A stretch of DNA of 64,000 nt from Mycolicibacterium litorale (GCF_010731695.1 NZ_AP022586.1:5084001-5148000), one strand, 5' to 3'; positions 38,082-46,530 are shown, counted from the first letter of the stretch. Program-made: numbers and translations. Notes: generated by a model not told the origin, from the sequence alone.

Positions 38082-39256
38082 TGCTGTCCGGAAAGGCGGA
38101 GCTCTCCGGAAAGGCGGCGATCGCGGGCATCGGCGCGACCGACTTCTCCAAGAACTCGGGCCGCAGCGAGTTGCGCCTCGCCGCCGAGGCGGTGCTGGAC
38201 GCGCTGGACGACGCCGGTCTGACGCCGGCCGATGTGGACGGCCTGGTGACGTTCACGATGGACTCCAACCTGGAGACCGCTGTCGCGCGGTCGACCGGGA
38301 TCGGCGAGCTGACGTTCTTCAGCCAGATCGGTTACGGCGGAGGGGCGGCGGCGGCCACCGTGCAGCAGGCGGCGCTGGCCGTCGCGACCGGGGTGGCGGA
38401 GGTTGTGGTGGCGTACCGCGCCTTCAACGAGCGCTCGGAGCACCGGTTCGGTCAGGTCATGACCGGACTGACGGTCAACGCCGACTCCCGCGGTGTCGAG
38501 TACAGCTGGTCCTATCCGCACGGGTTGAGCACGCCCGCCGCGTCGGTGGCGATGATCGCCCAGCGCTACATGCACGAATACGGCGCCACCAGTGCGGACT
38601 TCGGGGCGATCTCGGTGGCCGACCGCAAGCACGCCGCCAAGAACCCGAACGCCTACTTCTACGAGAAGCCGATCACCATCGAGGACCACCAAAACTCGCG
38701 GTGGATCGCCGAACCGCTGCGGCTGCTGGACTGCTGCCAGGAGACCGACGGCGGCGTCGCGATCGTCGTCACCACTCCGGAACGGGCAAGGGACCTCAAG
38801 CACCGGCCGGCGATCATCGAGGGGGCCGCTCAGGCCGCCGGCGCCGACCAGTTCACCATGTACTCCTACTACCGCGACGAACTCGGGCTGCCCGAGATGG
38901 GCCTGGTGGGCCGTCAACTGTGGGAGCAGAGTGGATTGACGCCCGCCGACATCCAGACCGCGGTGCTCTACGACCACTTCACGCCGTACACCCTGATCCA
39001 ACTCGAGGAGCTGGGGTTCTGCGGAAAAGGCGAGGCCAAGGACTTCATCGCCGGCGGCGCCATCGAGATCGGCGGCCGGCTGCCCATCAACACCCACGGC
39101 GGCCAGCTCGGCGAGGCCTACATCCACGGGATGAACGGCATCGCCGAAGGTGTCCGCCAGCTGCGCGGCACATCGGTCAACCAGGTCGACGACGTCGAGC
39201 ACGTACTCGTCACCGCAGGCACGGGCGTGCCGACCTCGGGGTTGATCCTCGGCTGA
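38081..39256 (+). CDS. ltp2: Ltp2, thiolase-fold steroid side-chain aldolase
   Basis: 391 residues, SCP2-thiolase-like fold without the usual thiolase cysteines. With the DUF35 domain of ChsH2 it performs the retro-aldol cleavage that removes the last side-chain carbons as propionyl-CoA, leaving a 17-keto steroid. Family marks: AAIAGIGATDFSKNSGRSELRLAAEA and the C-terminal INTHGGQLGEAYIHGMNGI. The N-terminus has a duplicated LSGKA(E/A) hexapeptide from an 18-bp tandem duplication (38084-38119). Matches Rv3540c. Confidence 0.94.
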   Translation: MLSGKAELSGKAAIAGIGATDFSKNSGRSELRLAAEAVLDALDDAGLTPADVDGLVTFTMDSNLETAVARSTGIGELTFFSQIGYGGGAAAATVQQAALAVATGVAEVVVAYRAFNERSEHRFGQVMTGLTVNADSRGVEYSWSYPHGLSTPAASVAMIAQRYMHEYGATSADFGAISVADRKHAAKNPNAYFYEKPITIEDHQNSRWIAEPLRLLDCCQETDGGVAIVVTTPERARDLKHRPAIIEGAAQAAGADQFTMYSYYRDELGLPEMGLVGRQLWEQSGLTPADIQTAVLYDHFTPYTLIQLEELGFCGKGEAKDFIAGGAIEIGGRLPINTHGGQLGEAYIHGMNGIAEGVRQLRGTSVNQVDDVEHVLVTAGTGVPTSGLILG

Positions 39257-39338
39257 ATTCCCGTCGGTGCACCCGCCAGCTACGCGGTAGAGTTTGCTGG
39301 CAGGTTGTCGACATTGTGCCGAAAAGGGGGCCGTGCGC

Positions 39339-40481
39339 GTGGGGATCATGCCGGACAGCAGTCCGTACGGCTCGCAGACCGTCACGGGTCCGGGGTGGCC
39401 GAACGTCGACGAGGAGACTCTCGCCGCCGCCGCCGCGTCATACGAGGCCTTGGCGGCGAACCTCAGCGGATCGGTCGTGCCGCAGCAGCAGGGGCAGATG
39501 ATGAAGCTGTCCGACGTCTGGGAGGGCGGCGGCGCCGTGGCCGCGACCGGCGAAGCCAGCACGATCATCGGCGGACACGAGGCGAATGCGGCGCACGCGG
39601 CCGCGATCGCGGCCAAGCTGCGGGAGATGGAAGTCGCGGTCGTGCGGACCAAAACCCTGGTGAACACGGTCGCCCAGGAGACCCAGCACGAATGCGAGGC
39701 CATCCAGGCGCTGCCGTTCAGCAACACCCAGGAGCTGGTGCAGAGCCGCATCAAGATGGGGTTGTCACAGAACATCGCGCAGGTCACGGCCAGCTCGACC
39801 GAACTGGCCAACGTCTTCGGCGTGCCGCCCAGCATCCCCACCCCCGGCGCCCCGCCGACGGTCCCCGGCCAGCAGGCGGCCCAAGACGCCGCCAAGGAGG
39901 CCGGCCAGGCCGGTGGGCAGTCCTCGCAGCAGGGGATGCAGATGATGACGCAGATGGCGTCGATGGCCGCCCAGCTGCCGCAGCAGTTGGGGCAGATGGT
40001 CAGTCAGGCGCCGCAGCAGTTGATGCAGCCGCTGCAGCAGCTGTCCCAACCGCTGCAGCAACTGACGTCGATGTTCGGGCAGGGCGGTAAGGCCGACTCC
40101 CTCGGCGCGGCCGGTCTGCCGTTCTCGTCGTTCTCCAACCATCCCCTGGCCGGCGGTTCCGGAGCCGGCGGCGGCAGCGGGATGATGCGCGCCGCGTCGT
40201 TGCCCGGTTCAGGAGGTGTCTCTGCGCAGACGCCGTTGATGGCCGGCCTGGTCGGCACCAACGCGGTGTCCGTCGCGCCGGCGGAGCCCGTCGTCGCGGG
40301 CACGGCGGCGGTCGGCGGTGTGGCACCGGTCGCCGCGGGCGCGGGCGGCATGGGCGGCATGGGTGCGCCGATGGGGATGATGGGCGGCCGCGGGACGAGC
40401 GGCGGCACCACGACCGCCGGCCTCTCCGGGCCGCCGCCCCTGGAGTACGACCTCGACGAGGATGTCGACGATGAGTGGTGA
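39339..40481 (+). CDS. PPE-like type VII secretion substrate
   Basis: 380 residues. The N-terminal 180 or so are helical and PPE-like: GPGWPNVDEETLAAAAASYEALAANL, a WEG motif at residues 61-63, then long Ala/Glu helices. A Gln/Met-rich helix follows (GMQMMTQMASMAAQLPQQLG), then a Gly/Met-rich stretch (GGMGGMGAPMGMMGG) and an acidic end (LEYDLDEDVDDEW). It lacks the Pro-Pro-Glu start, so it is not a canonical PPE protein, and looks more like an Esp-type ESX substrate. GTG at 39339 is chosen because AGGGGG at 39325-39330 is 8 nt upstream. The partner gene follows 27 nt later. Confidence 0.6.
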   Translation: MGIMPDSSPYGSQTVTGPGWPNVDEETLAAAAASYEALAANLSGSVVPQQQGQMMKLSDVWEGGGAVAATGEASTIIGGHEANAAHAAAIAAKLREMEVAVVRTKTLVNTVAQETQHECEAIQALPFSNTQELVQSRIKMGLSQNIAQVTASSTELANVFGVPPSIPTPGAPPTVPGQQAAQDAAKEAGQAGGQSSQQGMQMMTQMASMAAQLPQQLGQMVSQAPQQLMQPLQQLSQPLQQLTSMFGQGGKADSLGAAGLPFSSFSNHPLAGGSGAGGGSGMMRAASLPGSGGVSAQTPLMAGLVGTNAVSVAPAEPVVAGTAAVGGVAPVAAGAGGMGGMGAPMGMMGGRGTSGGTTTAGLSGPPPLEYDLDEDVDDEW

Positions 40482-40508
40482 CACGTTCGTGAGAGGAGTC
40501 GGCCGCTG

Positions 40509-41204
40509 ATGGATCCGCTGAAGAAGCCCGAAGGGATCTCGTGGGACGCGGCGACCGTGCAGTTGCCGGAGATGCCGATGATCCCTCCGGGCCAGGACGC
40601 GATGAGCGCGACCATCAGCGCGGTGCTCCCGACGCTGGCCGCGCCGCTGGTCGCCAATGTGGCTGCGCTGCAGGCGAAAGAAGGCATGTTCTCCGGCAAG
40701 CTGACCGCTGCGCAGTCCGCCTATCAGAATGCCGACGACTCGGGCGGGCAGGCGGTCGGTCAGATCACCAGCATGCTCGGACAGCTCGGCCAGATGGGTG
40801 GCCAGGCGGCCGGGCAGGCCGGCGGCGGAGGGCAAGGCGGCGGGATGTTCGGCCAGATGATGCAACAGGCGATGCAGGCCGCGCAGCAGTTCGGCGGTCA
40901 GGCCGGCGGGTCGCAGGGCGCCGGTGGTGCGCCGCCGGCGGCCGCCGGTCAGCCAGCACCGGGCGCCGCACCTCAGCCCACCCAGCCACCGCAGGCAGCG
41001 CCGGCGCGGGAGGGTGAACCCGGGCACACCGACGCGCAGCAGCGCGACGAGGAGCGCAGGCGCGACGACGAGCAGCGGACACCGCTTCTGCACGCCGAAG
41101 GCGCAGCCCCGGGGGAGGGTTCGAACGCAGGCGTGGCGCCCGTCCCGCCGCAGGCGCCTGCCACGGACGCCGAGATCGAAGACCTCGCGCGCCGGATGCT
41201 CTAG
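40509..41204 (+). CDS. EspC/PE-like type VII secretion substrate
   Basis: 231 residues. An N-terminal helical hairpin (residues 30-85) ends with AYQNADDSGG, giving the YxxxD type VII secretion signal at Tyr72-Asp76. A Gln/Gly/Met-rich helix, a Pro/Ala-rich middle and a charged end (TDAEIEDLARRML) follow. Paired with the upstream WxG protein this resembles a PE/PPE or EspC-type heterodimer, but with the gene order reversed. AGGAG at 40494-40498 precedes the ATG. No ESX core gene lies in the window. Confidence 0.55.
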   Translation: MDPLKKPEGISWDAATVQLPEMPMIPPGQDAMSATISAVLPTLAAPLVANVAALQAKEGMFSGKLTAAQSAYQNADDSGGQAVGQITSMLGQLGQMGGQAAGQAGGGGQGGGMFGQMMQQAMQAAQQFGGQAGGSQGAGGAPPAAAGQPAPGAAPQPTQPPQAAPAREGEPGHTDAQQRDEERRRDDEQRTPLLHAEGAAPGEGSNAGVAPVPPQAPATDAEIEDLARRML

Positions 41205-41211
41205 TCGCTTC

Positions 41212-41242
41212 TTGACTCTCCCCTCGGGGGAGACCTCACGCT
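41212..41242 (+). promoter_or_regulatory. MerR-type promoter with 19-bp spacer (NTF2-like/SDR operon)
   Basis: TTGACT (41212-41217) and CACGCT (41237-41242) are separated by 19 bp instead of 17. The spacer holds a near-perfect palindrome, CTCCCC-TC-GGGGGAG. This is the layout of promoters activated by MerR proteins, which untwist the overlong spacer. The -10 ends 6 nt before the ATG at 41249, so the mRNA is probably leaderless. Confidence 0.75.
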
Positions 41243-41248
41243 CGGGTC

Positions 41249-41617
41249 ATGACAGTTGACGAGAGCACCAGGATGATCAGGACGGCTTGGGTCGATCTTC
41301 CGGAGGCGGTCAGGACGTATCTGATCGCGCACCGGGTTCGTGACGTGGCCACCGCGATCACCGTATTCACCGACGATGCCGTCGTGACCGACGAAGGGCA
41401 CACCTATCGCGGGCGGGACGAGATCGCCGCCTGGCTGGGTAACGCGGGCAGCGAGTACACCTACACCACCGAGTTCACCTGGGCCACGATGATCGACGCG
41501 GACCATGCCGACGTGGTGCAGCGTCTGGAGGGCGACTTTCCCGGCGCCGTGGCCGATCTGCACTTCCGGTTCACGCTGGACGGTGCGCTGGTCCGTCGCC
41601 TGGTGATCGAGCCGTAG
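41249..41617 (+). CDS. NTF2/SnoaL-like protein under MerR-type promoter
   Basis: 122 residues. The SnoaL-type pattern is RVRDVATAITVFTDDAVVTDEGHTYRGRDEIAAWL, then beta strands ending in ALVRRLVIEP. No substrate can be inferred. It is the first gene of a two-gene unit with the SDR 4 nt downstream. The probable leaderless start and MerR-type promoter mean it should respond to whatever the regulator at 43377-44198 senses. Confidence 0.65.
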   Translation: MTVDESTRMIRTAWVDLPEAVRTYLIAHRVRDVATAITVFTDDAVVTDEGHTYRGRDEIAAWLGNAGSEYTYTTEFTWATMIDADHADVVQRLEGDFPGAVADLHFRFTLDGALVRRLVIEP

Positions 41618-41621
41618 TCCG

Positions 41622-42464
41622 ATGACGAGGAACTGGTTCATCACCGGTGGCACACCGGGTGGGTTCGGCATGGCCTTCGCGGATGCGGCTCTGGAGCTCG
41701 GCGACCGGGTGGTCCTCACCGCCCGCAGACCCGCCGAGCTTCAAGAGTGGGCGCGCGGCTACGGCGACCGGGTGCTGGTCGTCCCGCTCGATGTCACTGA
41801 CACGAAGCAGGTGCACGAGGCGGTGAAGACGGCCGAGACGCACTTCGGTGGTATCGACGTGCTGGTCAACAACGCCGGCCGCGGCTGGTACGGATCGATC
41901 GAGGGGATGGACGACGCCGGCGTGCGCGCAATGTTCGAGCTGAACTTCTTCGCCGTGCTCTCGGTCGTGCGGGCGGCCCTGCCGGGGATGCGCGCCAGGG
42001 GCAGCGGCTGGATCGTCAACATGTCGTCGGTGGCGGGGCTTCGCGGCACCACAGGCTTCGGCTATTACAGCGCAACGAAATTCGCGATCGAGGGTGTCAC
42101 CGAGGTGCTGCGCGAGGAGGTGGCGCCGTTCGGCCTCCAGGTGATGGCGGTCGAACCGGGGGCGTTCCGCACGCGCGCCTACGCCGGTTTCGCCGACGAG
42201 CCCGTCCGGGAGGCGCTCACCGAGTATCGGCCCATGTTGGAGGCGGTGCGCGACGCGATGGTCACCCAGGACGGCGCGCAGCCCGGTGACCCCGCTCGCG
42301 GCGCCCGCGCGGTGATCGCCGCCATGGCCGAGAATCCACCACCGCGGCGATTGGTGCTCGGAAGCGACGGTTTCGACGTCACCGTGGCGACACTCGAGGA
42401 GGCGCTGGCCGAGATCCGCGACCACGAGGCACTCTCCCGGGGCGCCGTCTTCCCCGCCCCGTAA
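41622..42464 (+). CDS. SDR oxidoreductase (DltE/YghA-like, NADP type)
   Basis: 280 residues, classical SDR. TGGTPGGFGMAFADAALELGDRVVLTARR has the extended cofactor loop with Arg residues suited to NADP; NNAGRGWYG, Ser in NMSSVAGLRG and Tyr/Lys in YYSATKFAIEG complete the site. The long variable C-terminal part sets the substrate, which is unknown. Start 4 nt after the NTF2-like gene, so it belongs to the same MerR-type-promoter operon. Confidence 0.8.
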   Translation: MTRNWFITGGTPGGFGMAFADAALELGDRVVLTARRPAELQEWARGYGDRVLVVPLDVTDTKQVHEAVKTAETHFGGIDVLVNNAGRGWYGSIEGMDDAGVRAMFELNFFAVLSVVRAALPGMRARGSGWIVNMSSVAGLRGTTGFGYYSATKFAIEGVTEVLREEVAPFGLQVMAVEPGAFRTRAYAGFADEPVREALTEYRPMLEAVRDAMVTQDGAQPGDPARGARAVIAAMAENPPPRRLVLGSDGFDVTVATLEEALAEIRDHEALSRGAVFPAP

Positions 42465-42504
42465 CACCAGCCCCGCGGCACCACAAGCTCCTATACAGAC
42501 GCTG

Positions 42505-42528
42505 CGATACGTAATATATTGCATATCG
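42505..42528. promoter_or_regulatory. AT-rich palindromic operator upstream of the hydrolase gene
   Basis: A 24-bp element reads CGATACGTAATA on the left and TATTGCATATCG on the right; 20 of 24 positions obey the dyad, centred on ATATAT-like sequence. It lies 31 nt before the hydrolase ATG. The halves ATACGT and TTGCAT recur fused (ATACGTTGCAT, 45847-45857) at the start of the gntR gene, so that GntR protein is the likely ligand. Confidence 0.55.
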
Positions 42529-42559
42529 ACCGAGCGACGACGACGAAGGGCAACGACAG

Positions 42560-43372
42560 ATGAACAGATCGGTACTCGCCACGCTGGGCCTGCTGGCCGC
42601 GGCGGCCATGACCGCGGGATGCGGTGGTGCGGCCGCCGAACAGCCTGCGGCGGCGGAGAACAAGCCCACGGTGGTGCTGGTGCACGGGGCCTTCGCCGAC
42701 TCCTCGAGCTGGAACGGCGTCATCAAGATCCTCGAGGACGGCGGCTATCCTGTCATCGCGGCCGCCAACCCGCTGCGCGGTCTGCAGGCCGACGCCGACT
42801 ACGTGCGAAGCGTGCTGGACAGTGTGTCCGGTCCGGTGGTCTTGGCAGGTCACTCATACGGCGGATCGGTGATGAGCATCGCCGCGGACGGTCAACCGAA
42901 CGTCAAGGCGCTGGTGTACGTCGCGAGCTTCATCCTCGAACAGGGCGAGAGCACGGGGGAACTGGCCGGCAAGTTCCCCGGAGCGCAGCTCGGTCCCGCG
43001 CTGCGCACGGTGAAGTACCCACTGCCCGACGGCGGGATGGCCGATGACCTCTACATCCGGTCCGGCGAGTTCCGACGGGTGTTCGCCGCGGACGTGCCCG
43101 CCGACGTCGCAGCGCTGATGGCCGCCACCCAGCGGCCCATCGCCGCTGCCGCGCTGGAGGATCCCGCCACGAAGACCGCATGGAAGGCCATCCCCTCGTG
43201 GAATCTGGTCACTCTGAAGGACCTCGCCATCCCCGCCGACTCGATGCGGTTCATGGGGGAGCGGGCCAACGCGCACAACGTGGAGATCGACGCCTCACAC
43301 GCCGTCACGGTCTCCCAGCCCGCGGCCGTCGCCGATCTGATCGACACGGCCGCGGGCGCCAGCACCACCTGA
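42560..43372 (+). CDS. Alpha/beta-hydrolase lipoprotein
   Basis: 270 residues. The signal peptide ends AAAAMTAGC, so the protein is probably lipidated at about Cys21 and faces outward. The hydrolase core has VVLVHGAFADSSSW (oxyanion), the nucleophile Ser in LAGHSYGGSVM, an Asp near DLAIPADSM and a His in IDASHAVTVS. It resembles EstC/salicylate-esterase-like small hydrolases. AAGGG precedes the ATG. It sits downstream of the palindrome at 42505-42528, converges on the MerR gene 4 nt away, and may act on an external ester related to the GMC enzyme's substrate. Confidence 0.75.
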   Translation: MNRSVLATLGLLAAAAMTAGCGGAAAEQPAAAENKPTVVLVHGAFADSSSWNGVIKILEDGGYPVIAAANPLRGLQADADYVRSVLDSVSGPVVLAGHSYGGSVMSIAADGQPNVKALVYVASFILEQGESTGELAGKFPGAQLGPALRTVKYPLPDGGMADDLYIRSGEFRRVFAADVPADVAALMAATQRPIAAAALEDPATKTAWKAIPSWNLVTLKDLAIPADSMRFMGERANAHNVEIDASHAVTVSQPAAVADLIDTAAGASTT

Positions 43373-43376
43373 CGGG

Positions 43377-44198
43377 TCAGCCCTGCACCGTCGCCGCGAG
43401 GTGAAACACCGGCCAGCCGATCTCCGTTCGCCACCTCGCCGGATCGGGGGTGTCACGCGGTCCCACCCGGTAGATCTCGTGGATCGGCCCGGCGACGGCC
43501 AGGGTGTGCTCGACCACCCAGGCGCCGAGACGTCCGTAGGTGACGTCGATGTCGTCGTGCGGGCCGGGGTGAACGGCGACGGCCAGGTCGGCCGGCGGCA
43601 GCTCGACGACCTGGATCCGCCCGGATTCGCGGGGCGCGCGGACCGGGCGGAAGACCGTGAAGGCGCCGGCGCCGTGCGTGAACAGCTCGTTCGCGTACTG
43701 CCCGCCAGGTGGTCCGGTGCGTTCGGCGGGCGGGAAGGCGGCGTCCAGTTCGTCCATCGCGGTGTCATACCAGGCAAGCGACTCGTCGAGCGAGACGTGG
43801 CCGGTGATCGCCGCGACCGTGCGGGCGGAAAGTGAGCGCAGCTCGACGTCGAGGCCGGCGGGGTGTGGGCGTATGAGCCGCCGCAGTGATACGACGGCCG
43901 CCCGGGTGCGGTCCAATTCGGCCTCCAGCCGCTCGAGGTGGCCCGCGATCACCTCGGCCCGGTCCTGGGGGTCCTCGGTGCCGAGGATGACCTCGACCTC
44001 GGACAGGGGCACGTCGAGCTGACGCAGCCGCTGAATCACCTGCGCGGTGGGGATCTGCTCGGTCGCGTAGTAGCGGTAGCCGGTGAACGGGTCCACCGTC
44101 GCGGGTTCCAGAAGTCCGGCCTCGTGGTAGCGGCGCAACGTGCGCACGCTCAAGCGCGTCACCGCGGCGAATTCGCCGATGGTCAGTCCGGAACGCAT
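43377..44198 (-). CDS. MerR-family transcription activator with effector domain
   Basis: 273 residues. N-terminal MerR winged helix LTIGEFAAVTRLSVRTLRRYHEAGLLEP with GYRYYATEQI, then a dimerisation coiled coil (AEVIAGHLERLEAELDRTRAAVVSL), then a GyrI/BmrR-type effector domain (residues about 120-270). This is the architecture of BmrR/TipA multidrug-sensing activators. ATG at 44198 has AGGAG 9 nt upstream. It is divergent from the GMC oxidoreductase, whose promoter shares the 19-bp-spacer MerR site with the one at 41212-41242. Confidence 0.85.
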   Translation of the reverse strand: MRSGLTIGEFAAVTRLSVRTLRRYHEAGLLEPATVDPFTGYRYYATEQIPTAQVIQRLRQLDVPLSEVEVILGTEDPQDRAEVIAGHLERLEAELDRTRAAVVSLRRLIRPHPAGLDVELRSLSARTVAAITGHVSLDESLAWYDTAMDELDAAFPPAERTGPPGGQYANELFTHGAGAFTVFRPVRAPRESGRIQVVELPPADLAVAVHPGPHDDIDVTYGRLGAWVVEHTLAVAGPIHEIYRVGPRDTPDPARWRTEIGWPVFHLAATVQG

Positions 44199-44212
44199 GG
44201 CATAGGGCTCCT

Positions 44213-44243
44213 TTGGCGTTCTCCACGAGGGAGACCTCACAGG
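44213..44243 (+). promoter_or_regulatory. MerR-type promoter of the GMC oxidoreductase gene
   Basis: TTGGCG (44213-44218), a 19-bp spacer with CTCC...GGGAG dyad, and CACAGG (44238-44243). From GGGAGACCTCAC onward it is identical to the promoter at 41212-41242 for 12 nt, so one regulator should act on both. Confidence 0.65.
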
Positions 44244-44273
44244 CGAATGCAATCTATCGACGAAAGGACGGAG

Positions 44274-45830
44274 ATGCACCTGCAGCGAGATAGGACGATC
44301 GACATGCCTGACGAACATTACGACTACGTGGTGATCGGCGCCGGGTCGGCGGGTTGCGTGATCGCCGCCCGGCTCTCGGAGGACCCCGCCACCCGGGTGC
44401 TGCTCCTGGAGTCCGGCTCGGCCGACACCCGACCCGAGATCGCCGCGCCGCCGGCATGGCCGGCGCTGTGGGGCACCGAGGTCGACTACGCCTACCGCAC
44501 CGTCCCGCAGATCGGTACGGGCGCACTCGTCCACAACTGGCCGCGCGGCCACACCCTCGGCGGAAGCAGCAGCATCAATGCCATGGTGCACCTGCGCGGA
44601 CACCCGGACGACTTCGACAGCTGGGCTGAAGAAGGTTGCACCGGTTGGGATTACGCGTCCGTACTGCCGTACTTCATGCGCACGGAGTCGGTCACTGGCG
44701 GCGATCCGCGCTACCGCGGCACCGCCGGCCCCCTGTCGCCGGCGCCGGCGTCAACCCTCGACGCCAATCCGCTGTCACAGGTCTTCCTCGACGGTGCGGC
44801 CGCCGCGGGATTTCCGCTGACCGACGACTTCAACGGCGCCACCGCCGAGGGCGCAGGCTGGCACGATCTCGCGATCTCCTCGGGCATCCGGCAGAGCGCC
44901 GCGGTGGCCTACCTGCACCCGGTGGCCGGGCACCGGCCCAACCTCACCATCTCCACCCGGTCTCGTGCGCACAAGCTGATCATCGACGGAACCCGTTGCA
45001 GAGGAGTCGAATTCGAGCGAAACGGCGAGGTCGTGACCGCCTACGCCGACGCGGACGTGGTGGTCAGCGCCGGTGCGGTCGACTCACCGCGGCTGCTGCT
45101 GCTGTCCGGAGTCGGGCCCGCGGCTGAATTGGAGGCGGTCGAGGTCGGCGTGGTGCACGATCTGCCCGGAGTGGGCCGCAACCTGCACGACCATCCGCTG
45201 TGCGGGGTCATCTATGAGGCGGCGCAGCCCATCCCCGCGGGGCGCACCAACCACGCCGAGGTGTCGATGCTGTGGCGCAGCGACGAAGCGGCCGGCGGAC
45301 CCGACATGCAGCTGATGTTCATCCATGTGCCGTTCCACCCGGCCCACCTCAACGCCCCCGCGAACAGCTTCACGTTCGGGGTGGCCATCGTGCCCGAGGC
45401 GCGCGGTTCGGTGCGTCTAGCCGGACCGGGTCCCAACGCCGCGCCGCTGATCGATCCGAACTACCTGGGGGCAGAATCCGACGTACGCCGGATGCTGCAC
45501 GGCGTGCATATCGCGCGCGAAATCGCCGCCAGCGCACCGTTCGCGCCGTGGCGTGGGCCCGAGGTGCTACCCGGGTCGGGTGTGACGGAGGAGTCGGCGC
45601 TGCGCGCGTTCCTGGCCCGCGCCACCAGCACGTACTACCACCCGGTCGGCAGCTGCGCGATGGGCGTCGGGCCGGATGCGGTGGTGGATCCGGAGTTGAA
45701 GGTGCATGGCTTGACCGGGTTGCGGGTGGCCGACGCCTCGGTCATGCCGAGGGTGGTGTGCGTCAACACCAACGCCGCAACGCTCATGATCGGGGAGAAG
45801 GCCGCCGACCTCATCCGGGCAGGGGCCTGA
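44274..45830 (+). CDS. GMC-family FAD oxidoreductase (choline dehydrogenase-like)
   Basis: 518 residues. FAD Rossmann motif YVVIGAGSAGCVIAARLSE near the N-terminus, GMC signature 1 LGGSSSINAMVHLRGHPDDF, signature 2 GAVDSPRLLLLSGVGP, and the C-terminal catalytic region YHPVGSCAMG...VNTNAATLMIGEKAADLI. It oxidises an alcohol substrate that cannot be named from sequence. ATG at 44274 has AAAGGA 6 nt upstream; ATG at 44304 is a good alternative, and ATG at 44247 lies almost on the predicted transcript start. GntR follows 25 nt later. Confidence 0.88.
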   Translation: MHLQRDRTIDMPDEHYDYVVIGAGSAGCVIAARLSEDPATRVLLLESGSADTRPEIAAPPAWPALWGTEVDYAYRTVPQIGTGALVHNWPRGHTLGGSSSINAMVHLRGHPDDFDSWAEEGCTGWDYASVLPYFMRTESVTGGDPRYRGTAGPLSPAPASTLDANPLSQVFLDGAAAAGFPLTDDFNGATAEGAGWHDLAISSGIRQSAAVAYLHPVAGHRPNLTISTRSRAHKLIIDGTRCRGVEFERNGEVVTAYADADVVVSAGAVDSPRLLLLSGVGPAAELEAVEVGVVHDLPGVGRNLHDHPLCGVIYEAAQPIPAGRTNHAEVSMLWRSDEAAGGPDMQLMFIHVPFHPAHLNAPANSFTFGVAIVPEARGSVRLAGPGPNAAPLIDPNYLGAESDVRRMLHGVHIAREIAASAPFAPWRGPEVLPGSGVTEESALRAFLARATSTYYHPVGSCAMGVGPDAVVDPELKVHGLTGLRVADASVMPRVVCVNTNAATLMIGEKAADLIRAGA

Positions 45831-45855
45831 CCAGCGGTGATATACCATACGTTGC

Positions 45856-46530
45856 ATGCCAGTGCCGGTTGAGCGGGGAAAGCACACCCGGTCACTGCTG
45901 CGTGATCAGGCGTACGTCTCGATCCGCGACGCCATCGTCAACGGGACCCTGGCGCCGGGCGAGAAGCTGCGAGATCCGGAACTCGAGGAGTGGCTGGGGA
46001 TCAGCAGGACCCCGATCCGGGAGGCGCTCGCCCGATTGGAGGTCGCCGGCCTCGTGCACACCACACCCGGCCGGTCCACGGTGGTGTCGTCGATCGAACA
46101 GCAGGCGGTGCTCAACGCGCAGAGCGTCGCCGCCGCCATGCACGCTCTCGCGGTACGCACCGCTGTTCCGATGATGGGCGACGAGGAGTTCGAGGCGATG
46201 GCGCGCGCCAACGCACACTTCGCCGACGCGTTGTCGCGCGGCGATGCCGAGGCGGCGATCCGAAGCGACGACGACTTCCACAGCGTGGCAGTGGTGGCGT
46301 GCGAGAACGACGTGATCGCACAGGTTCTCGAGCAGGTCACCCCGGTGCTCCGGCGGCTGGAACACCTGCGGTTCTCGTCGCTCTCCGGCCGTGACTCGAT
46401 CGCCCAGCACGAGCAGATCATCGAACTCTGCCGTGACGGGGACGCGGTCGCGGCGGCTGACGCAACCGAACGCAACTGGCAGACCCTGTCGCAAATTGTC
46501 GAGCAGGCGGACGATCACGCGGACGACTGA
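45856..46530 (+). CDS. GntR-family (FCD) transcription regulator
   Basis: 224 residues. GntR winged helix SIRDAIVNGTLAPGEKLRDPELEEWLGISRTPIREALARLEVAGLV with the standard SRTPIREAL recognition helix, then an all-helical FCD ligand domain with metal-type residues (DDDFHSVAV, IAQHEQII). FCD regulators usually sense small organic acids. ATG at 45856 lies within ATACGTTGCAT (45847-45857), so it is likely autoregulated, and TATACC at 45841-45846 could be a -10 for a leaderless message. Likely partner of the palindrome at 42505-42528. Confidence 0.85.
   Translation: MPVPVERGKHTRSLLRDQAYVSIRDAIVNGTLAPGEKLRDPELEEWLGISRTPIREALARLEVAGLVHTTPGRSTVVSSIEQQAVLNAQSVAAAMHALAVRTAVPMMGDEEFEAMARANAHFADALSRGDAEAAIRSDDDFHSVAVVACENDVIAQVLEQVTPVLRRLEHLRFSSLSGRDSIAQHEQIIELCRDGDAVAAADATERNWQTLSQIVEQADDHADD

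Noticed and set aside
39339..40481. PPE63/PPE64 orthologue
   Set aside because: No Pro-Pro-Glu at the N-terminus and a different C-terminal design; better described as PPE-like or Esp-like.
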